Source: Paenibacillus stellifer
Lineage (GTDB): Bacteria; Bacillota; Bacilli; Paenibacillales; Paenibacillaceae
Direction of reading: 5' to 3'
Length of the DNA: 64,000 nucleotides
Assembly: GCF_000758685.1 (NCBI RefSeq)
Contig: NZ_CP009286.1
Span: 898,501 to 962,500 of the forward strand
A program made the position numbers and the translations under genes. This document shows, piece after piece, positions 35,082 through 42,191 of this stretch (its first letter is position 1; each line of letters opens with the position of its first letter). Under the pieces are notes generated by a model. That model was not told the origin of the DNA, ran no database searches, and worked only from the letters and a program-made list of their open reading frames with translations.

Positions 35082-36325
35082 TTGTTAATCAGACGATTTC
35101 GGTATGATTTGGCGCGTGGGCTAGGGAGCATCATCCTTTATCTGAGGCAGTCTCCGGCACTTACGGAGAAGCACATTGATGCCATATACGATGCCTGCAT
35201 CAAGAACACTGCATATGATCCTCAGTGCGAAACAAGCAGAGAAGATTATCTCTGGGAGAATATTCAGCTGTCCGGACATCGGCTCTGCTGCAAGAGCGAA
35301 TACTCCTGGCGTTGGGGACCCAAGAGGGATGGGACCTGTTACAGGTATATCGGCTGGCGAAGATATTTGCCTTGAACGGCAACCCAAATGCATTAGCAGC
35401 CATGAAAAAAGGATTTGGTTATCACGAGGAATGGAACAGTTTCATCGGGGATGAGGAAATCATAGATGCTGGTGGAGAGCAGGGCTTCTTATTTGTAGCG
35501 GATCAAATCGGCAGGAAAATACGTTCCTCCGACTATGAAGAGTTTGGGTTTCTGTTGAAGCATGCCTATGAATCCTTGGGAGAGGACAAAGTAATCGCTC
35601 TGCTGGAAGGCATTCGTGACGCGAATATTCAAGCCTTTATACAGTCCTCCTCCGTTGAGCAGAGCCATGTTCCATCGCAACCTGTTGAGGTCTCCTATGC
35701 TGAATTGAAATCATCCATTAGGTCCAAGCCGGGACCGCTTTATCCGTACTTTAGTTGGGGAAGGAAAGCTTCCGAGGCGGATCTGGTAAAGGCGGCTGAT
35801 GATCTGCTGGATGAAGAGGACCCCAGGAGGCTGGAGGCTTATTTGCAAATATTTAGAACCAGGGCTTTTCCACATGATCCGCAAAAAATGATGGACTTGG
35901 CGAAGTCGGGTAACGGGCGGCTGCGCTCAGCGGCCATTCGTGCTCTAAGCAAGATCAAGGTGAAGGACGAACGCATTCGTCAGCTCGGCATTGAGCTTAT
36001 CCGTCAGCCAAATACTGAAATTGAAGCTCTTGACCTGTTCATACACCATTACCGGGAAGAAGACTTGCCGCTGCTGGAGCATGTGGTGTTCAAGAAGCGC
36101 AGCAAATATTCATTTCATAGTATTGGGTCTAGTATTACGGATATCTTTACCGAGCGTCCATCTCCCTTATGTCAGAACATTCTTGTTGAGCTGTATAAAA
36201 AGGGCTGCTGCTCTATATGCCGCAAGAAATTCGTACAAATCATGCTGTCGAGTCATGTGCTGCCATTAACCATTCGGGATGAAATGCAGTATGATTGCAA
36301 CCCGGCCATTCGCACTTTACGGTAA
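35082..36325 (+). pseudogene. HEAT-like repeat protein, frameshifted
   Basis: A TTG start at 35082 follows AGGGGGG and gives MLIRRFRYDLARGLG through YDPQCETSREDYLWEN. The frame then changes near 35265, and the long second frame (SAVRTSALLQERILLALGTQ to 36325) continues. The C-terminal part consists of short paired helices typical of HEAT repeats (SAAIRALSKIKVKDERIRQL). One frameshift separates N- and C-terminal parts that fit a single ~410-residue protein. HEAT proteins act as docking scaffolds, and neighbours are RNA-repair genes. The family is otherwise unrecognised. Confidence 0.65.
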
Positions 36326-36328
36326 AAT

Positions 36329-36370
36329 ACCAAGAAAGCCGGGCTTCCCTGTCCGGCTTTCTTGGTTATT
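36329..36370. terminator. Bidirectional terminator, perfect 14-bp stem
   Basis: ACCAAGAAAGCCGG (36329-36342) and CCGGCTTTCTTGGT (36353-36366) pair perfectly and serve the two convergent genes. T-rich sequence follows on the plus strand. Confidence 0.85.
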
Positions 36371-36653
36371 TTCTTCTAAAGGACTGCTCCCAATCGTTAA
36401 TTAATTCAGCGCGGGTTAAGGAACGATTACATGGATAGGACGACGTTTCCCATTCCCATATCGCCTGCTGTCGTGTCTTGAAGAAACGGTAATCGCAAAT
36501 AGTCCAGGAACAGTACAATTTCCGGTACCATTTGCCGTGCGGGATATCGCCTGTATAGCGGCGTACGGTCTTGCTCGCCTGTTGTTTGCACCAGCGGGTG
36601 ACTGGGGTGCTATGATCTGTGAATGCCGGTGTTTTTTTGACACTTCTGCTCAT
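36366..36653 (-). CDS. Small conserved-type hypothetical protein
   Basis: A 95-residue basic protein rich in Trp, Tyr and Arg (MSRSVKKTPAF start). The ATG at 36653 is preferred because AAGGAGG lies upstream at normal distance; the longer frame from a GTG at 36710 has no clear site. Short proteins beginning with the same S-R-S-V-K-K-T-P pattern occur, as far as I recall, in Bacillales near accessory genes. No catalytic motif is visible and the function is unknown. Confidence 0.65.
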   Translation of the reverse strand: MSRSVKKTPAFTDHSTPVTRWCKQQASKTVRRYTGDIPHGKWYRKLYCSWTICDYRFFKTRQQAIWEWETSSYPCNRSLTRAELINDWEQSFRRK

Positions 36654-36870
36654 AAGCTCTCTAACCTCCTTGGGGGAAGCTAGAGACCGTCTAAGTGTTT
36701 CATCATTCACCTCTTATTAGAGTTTTGCTGTTGTCTGAAGATATAGACGCAAAAGAATGAAATAGGTTCCTTGAATTTAGGTGCATAGACCGTTATTTGT
36801 AACCAGGATATGGTACAGTTTGGTTAAGATGATTTACTGGGGGAGCGCACATGAAGATTTTATCTAAAAA

Positions 36871-36919
36871 GCCGAGAAGACTCCTTCCTCAATAGGGAGG
36901 AGTCTTCTCGGCGGTTTTT
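36871..36919 (+). terminator. Strong terminator upstream of the tnpB element
   Basis: An 18-bp stem (GCCGAGAAGACTCCTTCC with GGGAGGAGTCTTCTCGGC, one G-T) with TCAATA loop and TTTTT. A 12-codon frame starting at ATG 36851 ends inside it, possibly the start of a gene cut off by later changes. Apart from that, 36654-36927 holds nothing recognisable. Confidence 0.8.
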
Positions 36920-36981
36920 GCACCTAAAAGCGAACATATGTGCTATAATGGGAATATCCTACCGAAAGGAGGCCCCGTGGC

Positions 36982-38070
36982 ATGTTGGTACATAAAGCTT
37001 ACAAATATCGGATCTATCCGAACCCGAAACAACGTCAACTCATCCATCAAATGTTTGGCTGTTGCCGCTTTGTCTTCAATCATTTCTTAGTCAAATGGAG
37101 CGAAACCTATGCGGCAACCGGTAAAGGGTTGTCCTATAACGCCTGTGCCACGCAGCTTCCTGCACTCAAACAGCAATTTGAATGGCTAAAATCGGTAGAT
37201 AGCATTGCTCTGCAATCGGCGGTGCGAAACGTGGCAGACAGCTTTGAACGTTTCTTCAAGAAACAAAATCAGGCCCCACGCTTCAAAAGCCGAAAGCATC
37301 CTGTTCAAAGCTACACCACCAAATACACCAATGACAACATTGCGATGAACGGAAACCGACTGAAGCTTCCGAAGCTTGGCTGGCTTCGCTTTGCCAACTC
37401 CAGAGCGTGTGAAGGTCGCATTCTTTCGGCTACCCTGCGGCGAAATGCGGCAGGCAAGTATTTTGTATCCATCCTCTGCGAAGTGGAAATGAACCCTCTG
37501 CCACAGACCGATAAGGAGATCGGCATTGACCTTGGACTCAAGGAATTAGCGGTCTGCTCGGATGGGAGGCGGGTTGCCAATCCTAAAGTGTTTCGCAAAT
37601 ATGAGCAAAAACTGGCATTTTGGCAACGCCGCATGGCTCGCCGTAACCAAGGGGGCTCCAATTGGCAGAAAGCCAAACAGAAGGTTGCCCAAATCCATGA
37701 AAAGATTGTGGGCAGCCGCCATGATTTTTTGCATCAACTCACCACGAAGCTGATTCGTGAAAACCAAACGATCAGCATCGAAAATCTGAGAGTGGCGAAC
37801 ATGCTCAAAAATCACCGGCTGGCCAAATCCATCGCCGATGCGTCGTGGGGTGAATTTGCCCGTCAGCTTGCGTATAAAGCGGAATGGTATGGACGGACGG
37901 TGAAGGTAGCGGATACATTCGCTCCAACGAGCCAAAGGTGTCATGTATGCGGCACGATCCACCCCGAAGCAAAGAAATTGTCTGTGCGAGAATGGACATG
38001 CCCATCATGCCATACCCATCATGATCGAGATGAAAATGCCGCACATAACATCAAAAGCCTTGGTGTTTAA
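36982..38070 (+). CDS. tnpB: TnpB RNA-guided nuclease (IS605/IS1341 type)
   Basis: A 362-residue TnpB, the compact RuvC nuclease related to Cas12. RuvC motifs are present: [11 protein letters not shown] (Asp) near residue 178, ISIENLRV (Glu) near 262, and [11 protein letters not shown] (Asp) near 347. The zinc finger is CHVCG ... CPSC. The N-terminal part ([13 protein letters not shown]) is the usual opening. AAAGGAGG precedes the ATG. TnpB cuts DNA next to a short motif, using the omega RNA from its own 3' region as guide. All key residues are present. Confidence 0.92.
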   Translation: MLVHKAYKYRIYPNPKQRQLIHQMFGCCRFVFNHFLVKWSETYAATGKGLSYNACATQLPALKQQFEWLKSVDSIALQSAVRNVADSFERFFKKQNQAPRFKSRKHPVQSYTTKYTNDNIAMNGNRLKLPKLGWLRFANSRACEGRILSATLRRNAAGKYFVSILCEVEMNPLPQTDKEIGIDLGLKELAVCSDGRRVANPKVFRKYEQKLAFWQRRMARRNQGGSNWQKAKQKVAQIHEKIVGSRHDFLHQLTTKLIRENQTISIENLRVANMLKNHRLAKSIADASWGEFARQLAYKAEWYGRTVKVADTFAPTSQRCHVCGTIHPEAKKLSVREWTCPSCHTHHDRDENAAHNIKSLGV

Positions 38071-38284
38071 ACATCAAGACCACCGTTCCTTAGATATTTG
38101 GCTAAGGCATCATACAACGGTCGGAATGACCCGTACAGATGTTCCTTTGGAAAACTGCGGGAACCGCAGGGATCGCTTGGTATACGATTTTTCATGAGAA
38201 AATATCGATATAAATTCCCTTCAGTAGAAGGGATTACCCAAGAATCCCCCACTTCAAGTGTTAGCTAAGTGGGGGAACGTTCAA
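38020..38284 (+). ncRNA. Candidate omega RNA (TnpB guide scaffold)
   Basis: The region from the end of tnpB to the right end of the element contains consecutive hairpins: ACCACCGTTCC.. paired around 38080-38110, AAAACTGCGGGAACCGCAG near 38152, and CCCTTC / GAAGGG at 38218-38233. The scaffold should end at the right-end palindrome, and the guide would then be the host sequence beyond ~38284. Boundaries are inferred from the known arrangement in the family. Confidence 0.5.
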
Positions 38285-38360
38285 CAAAGCTCTCTTTAGC
38301 CACACTAATCCCCCGTTCCAGACCTCTCTCTTCATTGTAACAGGGGCGGGATTTGGGCGG

Positions 38361-38432
38361 AATGGAAAACTTTAGTTCAGCGTCGTAATACTTTCGCCAT
38401 GTTCGCCGTCTCCATAATGAGCGAAGATAGAA
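38361..38432 (+). promoter_or_regulatory. RNA-repair leader element, copy B
   Basis: The closest relative of copy A: AATGGAAAACTTTA, then a 24-base block (38382-38405) identical to 22579-22602, then AATGAGCGAAGATAGAA. The TTCGC / GCGAA inverted pair is exact here. It lies 55 bases before the RlaP-like start codon. The 38285-38360 stretch before it shows no gene. Confidence 0.7.
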
Positions 38433-38486
38433 GGGCTTCGTTTAGACGATTAAGGGAAAAATAGATGGATAAGGAGGAGGACACCC

Positions 38487-39269
38487 ATGTCCGATATAAA
38501 CCAGGTCATTCTGGAAGAGTTAAGAAGCATCGAAGAGGAAGAAGGGGTTCGGATTCTGTATGCCTGTGAATCGGGCAGCCGTGCATGGGGGTTCCCCTCC
38601 AAGGACAGCGACTACGACGTCAGATTTCTCTATATCCGGCCTGTGGATTGGTATTTATCGATTTTTGATAAACGGGATGTCATTGAACGGCCGATCAGCG
38701 ATAGGCTCGATATCAACGGCTGGGATTTGAGAAAGGCGCTGAACCTATTCCGCAAGTCGAACCCGCCTCTCTTGGAGTGGCTTCAATCGCCGCTCGTGTA
38801 CAAGGAGAACCGTCTGATAACCGAACAAATCCGGGAAATCTCGCCCTTAACTTTTTCTCCCAAGTCGTGCATTCATCATTATCTGCATATGGCCAAGGGG
38901 AACTACCGCGACTACCTGCAAGGGGATCAGGTCAAGATCAAGAAGTATTTCTATGTTCTCCGTCCGATTTTGGCCTGTGAATGGATTGAGAAGTACGACG
39001 CCATGCCACCAATCGAATTTGACCGGCTTGTCGAAGAACTGGTGCCGGCGGAGAGCTTGCTACGGACAGTTATTGACGGACTCCTGGTTCGCAAAAGAGC
39101 AGGCGACGAGATGGATTTTGAAGCCAGAATCAACCCGATCAATGACTTTTTGGAGGAGAAAATAGCGTATTATGAGCGGACGGCATCCGGAATGCGGCCC
39201 GGTGACGGCAACCAGGATCAGCAGCTTGACGATTTGTTCCGGACCATGCTCCATGACGTGTGGGGATGA
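38487..39269 (+). CDS. RlaP-type nucleotidyltransferase (DNA polymerase beta family, RNA-repair associated)
   Basis: A 260-residue protein of the family often annotated YcgL/RlaP. The nucleotidyltransferase motif is visible as ACESGSRAWGFPSKDSDYDVRFLY (G-S plus D-x-D) near residues 27-50, followed by helical segments such as HHYLHMAKGNYRDY. RlaP proteins are predicted to add nucleotides at RNA ends and occur next to RNA ligases. TAAGGAGGAGG precedes the ATG. The gene appears complete, and its stop is followed at once by the truncated aldo/keto reductase. With rtcB it is a surviving intact enzyme of the island. Confidence 0.85.
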   Translation: MSDINQVILEELRSIEEEEGVRILYACESGSRAWGFPSKDSDYDVRFLYIRPVDWYLSIFDKRDVIERPISDRLDINGWDLRKALNLFRKSNPPLLEWLQSPLVYKENRLITEQIREISPLTFSPKSCIHHYLHMAKGNYRDYLQGDQVKIKKYFYVLRPILACEWIEKYDAMPPIEFDRLVEELVPAESLLRTVIDGLLVRKRAGDEMDFEARINPINDFLEEKIAYYERTASGMRPGDGNQDQQLDDLFRTMLHDVWG

Positions 39270-39882
39270 GGCAATTTGTATTCCGCATGCTTACCGGGAG
39301 GCGCTGGAGACCATTGAGGAGTCGGTCTACCGCGCCGGCTTGGATTATTACGATCTGTATTTGATTCATTGGCCCAATCCTCGGGTCGGCCAGTATGTGG
39401 AGGCGTGGGAGGCGATGATTGAAGCCCGGAAGCGGGGGCTGCTGCGTTCGATCGGCGTCTGCAACTTCCTGCCGGAGCATACGGAGACGCTGATCCGCGA
39501 GACGGGCGTCAAGCCGAGCATCAACCAGATCGAGCTGCATCCTTACTTTAACCAGCAGGATCAGCGGCAGTGGGATGCCGGTCAGGGCATCACGGTGGAA
39601 TCGTGGAGTCCGCTCGGCCGCAACACCGATTTACTGGGACAGGAGATTCTGTCCGACATTGCCAATGCCCACAACAAGGGCGTGTCGCAGGTTGTGCTGC
39701 GCTGGCATGTGCAGCTCGGCGCGATTCCGATTCCGAAGGCGTCCTCCGCAGGGCATCAGCGGGATAATTTGAATATTTTTGACTTCGTATTGTCGGCGGA
39801 CGAGATGGAGCGCATCAACGGACTTAGCCGCGCATCCGGCCGCATTAATGATCAGGACCCGGCGGTATACGAAGAATTTTAA
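39270..39882 (+). pseudogene. Aldo/keto reductase, N-terminally truncated
   Basis: The frame reads YREALETIEESVYRAGLDYY, LIHWPNPRVG, SIGVCNFLPEHTETL, INQIELHPYF, VESWSPLGR and IPIPKASS, the central and C-terminal signatures of aldo/keto reductases, to a stop at 39882. The first ~80 residues, with the catalytic Asp and Tyr, are absent, and the sequence joins the end of the RlaP gene. The junction looks like a deletion end point. No product is expected. Confidence 0.85.
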
Positions 39883-39896
39883 GGGAGCTTAATTCA

Positions 39897-39938
39897 AGGT
39901 CCCCGGGTTCATGGCTTCATGGACCGGGGGTCTTTTTT
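39897..39938 (+). terminator. Rho-independent terminator
   Basis: GGTCCCCGG with CCATGG-like inner pairing and CCGGGGGTC, followed by TTTTTT. Confidence 0.75.
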
Positions 39939-39988
39939 CGTTGTGACCGATTGTCCGGAGGCCTTCTTGTCCCTGAAGAGGGAGTTTG

Positions 39989-40236
39989 TCATGATGCGTT
40001 ATCCGCCGGCGCCGCCGGTGCCGGACTTTTCCGCTGTCTCCACTTTCCGGCGATGAGCAGGAGCAGGGGCAGACCAAGCATATTGACGGGCATAGCGACC
40101 GGCACCCAGTAATTTTGCAAATAATGAGTGGAAGCTTGTGTAACATCTTGCGGAATTAACGCAAAGATAAAAATGACCGGAGCAACAAACCAGATCATCT
40201 TCTTCCAGTTGCGGACGTTCAGGAATTGGCGGCGGC
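39989..40236 (-). pseudogene. Spore-germination permease (GerAB-like), C-terminal fragment
   Basis: About 80 residues: KKMIWFVAPVIFIFALIPQD, then a QNYWVPVAMPVNMLGLPLLL helix and a basic tail. This is the end of GerAB-type spore germination permeases, including the last membrane helix. The earlier helices are missing. Upstream on the same strand the sequence changes at about 40236 into a different gene and frame. Confidence 0.7.
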
Positions 40237-40637
40237 AGTACCCCAAGATCCACTTTCAATTCCTCCAGCATCTCAAGCACACGGATACGGTCGGCAGGAG
40301 ACAGCGAGGCGAACAGGCTGACCTCCCGGACCGGATAACAGGGGGCATATTGTGCCTGCCTCTTGGCAATGAATTGAACGGCCGCTGCATTCAGCATTCC
40401 GGCAGTGGAAGCGGATAGCGGCATAATGGTCAAATTAAGTCCGCTTACAATTGAAAGGCTGTGGTCCAATTCCCAGATCATGTATTCATGAACGCATAGA
40501 TCGGCAGCGCCACAGGTTTGCCAGGGTCCGTACACAGCAAGTACCGGGGTGTTCGGAACGATCGCTTCGACAAGCGCCCGGAATGTGGCCAGGACCCGGG
40601 GATCGGCATCGGCGCAACCGGATGGAACGGTATTCAA
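40237..40637 (-). pseudogene. N-terminal part of an unrecognised protein, fused to the GerAB tail
   Basis: A TTG start at 40637 follows AGGAGGG with good spacing. About 130 residues look native: DPRVLATFRALVEAIVPNTP, then LDHSLSIVSGLNLTIMPLSA and LFASLSPADRIRVLEMLEEL. After LGVLPPP the frame enters out-of-frame GerAB DNA and ends at 39999. The pattern is somewhat like small subunits that accompany membrane-bound sugar or alcohol dehydrogenases, but I do not claim that. The gene has lost its C-terminus by deletion. Confidence 0.55.
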
Positions 40638-41059
40638 GAGAGCATCCCTCCTTGAGAATTTGTAATGTGACAGTCTTGGAAGCCTGATAACTCATATCTA
40701 TTCGGTCCGTGGGGGAAACAGACGGTGCAGTAGAATAAGGTTTCCACAGATGGACCATAACTTGATAATTTTCGCAAATGCGAAAGCTAGATATGATTGG
40801 TAACCGCCCTTTGTACAGCATCATGTTTGGCTACCGTTGATCAATGTCCGCTACGTATGTTTCGTTTCCTTGCAATTACGCAATCTATGAGACGATATGG
40901 CGAACTGTTCGGCTATAGCCATACGAAAGCAGCCGGGCGAAGAAGGCGGATTCATTTGCATCATTTTTTGGAAAAACCTATATCGCTAGTCCTATAGTCA
41001 TGGTAAAATTGGTGCATTAGTATGAGTGGCCTTCGAATGGGCATTGGGGAGGGATCGCA
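40638..41059. other. Non-coding stretch between TTG-start fragment and diguanylate cyclase
   Basis: I see no supportable gene, terminator or repeat here. It should hold the divergent promoters of the minus-strand fragment and of the plus-strand cyclase; TATAGTCATGGTAAAAT near 40994 is a weak candidate for the latter. Confidence 0.4.
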
Positions 41060-42049
41060 ATGATCGAGTTTATAACGGGAGTACTGGCGGGGGCAGTGCT
41101 GGCCTTTGCCTGTTTCCGTTACGCCGCTGCCAGAGGCAGCCGGCTGCAGGCGGTGATCCCAACCGATGAGAACGAGAAACGGCTGCTCGGGCTGGTGGAG
41201 AATACGAAGGATGTTATTTATTATTTTGAGCTTCAGCCCAAATGGCGTTACTGCTATGCCTATCCTCCCTTTGAGCAGATGTTCGGTGAGGAGAAGGGGA
41301 AGCTGGTATATGACCATCCCGAGATGGCTTTTGAGCGTGTGCACCCGGATGACCGGGAAATGCTGCTGAAGAAGCTGCGCGGCGAAGTGGATTATAATCT
41401 CCCTATCATCTATCGGATGGCGATGGGGAATGAGGCGGCCCGAAAGGGCGAATATACTTTGTTCGAAGAATACACGACACCGGTCTACAAGGATGGAGAG
41501 CTGGTGGCGCTCCAGGGGATTCTGCGCGATATTACCGAGAAGCATGAACTCCAGAAGCAGCTTGAGTACCGCATCTCGCATGATACGCTGACCGGACTGT
41601 ATAACCGGGATTATTTTGAGAAATGGAAGGAGACCTACGACAAGACCGATGATACCGCGGTAGCCCTTGTCGTCATTGATCTGGATAATCTGAAGATTGT
41701 GAATGATACGAAGGGGCACCGGACAGGGGACACCTTGATTAAGGCGGCTGCTGAATTCATGAAGGCCTATTCTTCGGATATGGTTCAAGCCGCTAGAATC
41801 GGCGGAGATGAGTTCGCCTTCATGATTGCGGACCTAGGGCGGGAGGAACTGGAGGAATGGCTGCAGAGCTTGGTTCGGGACTTGTCATTTTATAATGAAG
41901 GAAGGGATATTCCGCTCGAGCTGTCGGTCGGCTTCGCGTTCAGCGAAGTATCTATTGGCCGCATGGAGACTCTTTATGCCGAGGCGGACCGGCGGATGTA
42001 CGAAGACAAGCACAGGAGAAAAGGCGGCGCCGCGTCCTGTGAATTCTAG
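41060..42049 (+). CDS. Membrane-tethered PAS-GGDEF diguanylate cyclase
   Basis: A 329-residue protein. It has one N-terminal membrane helix (residues 1-22), a PAS domain (~40-165, with KDVIYYFELQPKWRYCYAYP and FEEYTTPVYKDGELVALQGI) and a GGDEF domain (~175-325). The active site RIGGDEFAFM is intact, as are DTLTGLYNRDYF and DLDNLKIVND. It should make cyclic di-GMP in response to a signal sensed by the PAS domain. No inhibitory RxxD site is obvious five residues before GGDEF. GGGAGGGATCGC precedes the ATG. It is a single gene with its own terminator. Confidence 0.9.
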   Translation: MIEFITGVLAGAVLAFACFRYAAARGSRLQAVIPTDENEKRLLGLVENTKDVIYYFELQPKWRYCYAYPPFEQMFGEEKGKLVYDHPEMAFERVHPDDREMLLKKLRGEVDYNLPIIYRMAMGNEAARKGEYTLFEEYTTPVYKDGELVALQGILRDITEKHELQKQLEYRISHDTLTGLYNRDYFEKWKETYDKTDDTAVALVVIDLDNLKIVNDTKGHRTGDTLIKAAAEFMKAYSSDMVQAARIGGDEFAFMIADLGREELEEWLQSLVRDLSFYNEGRDIPLELSVGFAFSEVSIGRMETLYAEADRRMYEDKHRRKGGAASCEF

Positions 42050-42107
42050 GGTAAAGAATGATCTCCATATCTCCCGATGTTTCTGGGGGAAAAAGGATCG
42101 GCAAAGA

Positions 42108-42137
42108 GGGATTGCCCAAACGGGGCAATCCCTTTAT
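42108..42137 (+). terminator. Rho-independent terminator
   Basis: Perfect 10-bp stem GGGATTGCCC / GGGCAATCCC followed by TTTATC. Confidence 0.8.
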
Positions 42138-42191
42138 CATTGTTTCTAAATATTTAACCATTAAACAGATGAACTGACAGAGGTGGAACGG

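Larger units (their letters stand above)
36928..38284 (+). mobile_element. IS200/IS605-group, tnpB-only element
   Basis: The right end is the typical imperfect palindrome TCCCCCACTT (38245-38254) / AAGTGGGGGA (38267-38276) followed by ACGTTCAAC. The left end is less sure, around the GCGAACATATGTGCTATAAT sequence near 36932. Only tnpB is present; no Y1 transposase (tnpA) gene is found, so mobility needs help from elsewhere. Confidence 0.75.

Noticed and set aside
38361..38400. ECF-type promoter within the leader element (GGAA...CGT)
   Set aside because: The spacing between the GGAAAAC-like and CGTA-like parts is only 11-13 bases in the copies, too short for a -35/-10 pair.
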